This document shows positions 31,686 to 32,331 of a stretch of DNA of 32,331 nucleotides, in pieces. The stretch is from Flammeovirgaceae bacterium UBA2371 (GTDB lineage: Bacteria > Bacteroidota > Bacteroidia > Cytophagales > Cyclobacteriaceae), in assembly GCA_002345965.1 (NCBI GenBank), contig DDTF01000006.1:52190-84520 (forward strand). The letters run 5' to 3'. Within the stretch, counting starts at the first letter, position 1. Each line of letters begins with the position of its first letter. Position numbers and translations under genes: made by a program. The notes below the pieces were generated by a model that was not told the origin of the DNA, searched no databases, and saw only the letters and a list, made by a program, of their open reading frames with translations.

Positions 31686-32331
31686 TTACGGATTCATTGT
31701 AACATCCAAAGCAGTAGTAGTGATTGCACTCACATTTCCTGTGCTGGTTATTACATAGAAATACAAGTCAAAGTTACCGTTGGGTGCAAAGTTGATGAAT
31801 TGAGGCGATGATCCGGTAGAAAAGCTTCCTGAAGCTTTAATAAATCCGGCTACCTCTCCTCTTGTATCAAATCCTGCAAACTTAGCTCCTACTGCAGGCG
31901 CGTCTCCACGATTGGCAGTTGCTGGATTGTAGGCTTGACTTGGAGGAGTAGCGCCATCAGCTATTGCTATCCAATAAATAGTACCACTTGTAGATCCAGA
32001 GTTGGTGATCGATGCACTGGCTATCTTTAGCTGTGTACCAAAGTCATAAGGACCTGCCAAGTTTACAGTAATCGCAGATGGAATAAACAAGTCGATAGTT
32101 ACCTGTGGCTGCGCAATGATGTTCAATGCATTTCCAGCCACATCCTTACCTCCAGCTACTACAACTGTCATGGCTCCTGCTGTTGCATCGCCATTGGCAT
32201 CGTTGTAGTTGTAGGTAATACTTGCCGACTTACCGTCTGCTGCAATTGTCATCCTCTTGTTTGTAAATGGATCCATATTTTGGCCAGTTACAGTTACATA
32301 GATGGAATCTTTCGCTACAGTGCTCATTGCC
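31686..32331 (-). CDS. C-terminal end of secreted Ig-like-domain protein (partial)
   Basis: The open frame runs off the right edge without an upstream stop, so the ATG at 32327 is probably internal and the real start lies outside. About 215 residues are visible. The first part, TIAADGKSASITYNYNDANG followed by AGAMTVVVAGGKDVAGNALN, is the end of an SbsA-type Ig-like (Big_5) domain. After a linker, the region with SAITVNLAGPYDFGTQLKIA and FAGFDTRGEVAGFIKASGSF, to the end at VTMNP, is a Gly/Ser/Thr-rich beta fold. The composition is low in Cys and Trp, as for surface or secreted repeat proteins. No clear type IX secretion tail is recognised. Which protein it belongs to is unknown. Confidence 0.7.
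   Translation of the reverse strand, partial: AMSTVAKDSIYVTVTGQNMDPFTNKRMTIAADGKSASITYNYNDANGDATAGAMTVVVAGGKDVAGNALNIIAQPQVTIDLFIPSAITVNLAGPYDFGTQLKIASASITNSGSTSGTIYWIAIADGATPPSQAYNPATANRGDAPAVGAKFAGFDTRGEVAGFIKASGSFSTGSSPQFINFAPNGNFDLYFYVITSTGNVSAITTTALDVTMNP

Noticed and set aside
1..32331. CRISPR arrays, insertion sequences, prophage, integrases, toxin-antitoxin pairs, tRNA and rRNA genes
   Set aside because: Read for on both strands; no regular spaced repeats, transposase motifs, or cloverleaf or rRNA sequences were recognised.

Overview
The window is ordinary chromosomal DNA from a Bacteroidota bacterium, most likely of the order Cytophagales. This rests on several things: bS16 (rpsP) with a long lysine/alanine/glutamate tail, an AccD without zinc-ribbon cysteines, a coaX-barrel-TPR-lptC-CorC-PpiD envelope cluster, TAnnTTTG-type -7 promoter elements, and few recognisable Shine-Dalgarno sites. 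The assignment is from family knowledge and reading by eye, not from a search. No rRNA, tRNA, CRISPR array, insertion sequence or phage gene was seen, and no gene-free stretch exceeds 300 bases.

Layout. (1) 1-5380 is a cation-antiporter block: three NhaD-type Na+/H+ antiporter paralogues (one leftward and cut by the window edge, two rightward) and a convergent YrbG-type Ca2+/Na+ antiporter. (2) 5436-8172, leftward: a small exported protein, a Glu/Leu-type amino-acid dehydrogenase and the cell-wall recycling kinase AnmK. (3) 8275-15940, rightward: coaX, an outer-membrane barrel, a TPR protein, LptC, a tiny membrane protein, a CorC/HlyC-type membrane protein and a PpiD-like foldase. (4) 15998-18785, rightward and tightly coupled: DUF493, pterin dehydratase, rsmI, a membrane protein resembling Lnt without its catalytic domain, and an inositol-monophosphatase. 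A 58-residue Cys-containing membrane peptide follows. (5) 18976-21240: a radical SAM/SPASM protein (leftward) and a DUF4105 protein (rightward). (6) 21231-26929, leftward: lpdA, odhB and odhA, the full 2-oxoglutarate dehydrogenase complex. (7) 27119-31442, rightward: rpsP-rimM-trmD-rplS, then class I aldolase and accD. (8) 31686-32331, leftward: the 3' end of a secreted Ig-like-domain protein cut by the right edge.

Most genes are housekeeping. The observations most worth a second look are the antiporter cluster, the Lnt-like protein lacking the nitrilase domain in the same window as a DUF4105 (Lnb-type) protein, the zinc-less AccD, the near-identical start-site sequences in front of rpsP and rplS, and terminators that run almost into the next start codon. 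I found no convincing wholly new system; the lipoprotein N-acylation idea and the antiporter block are the best candidates.
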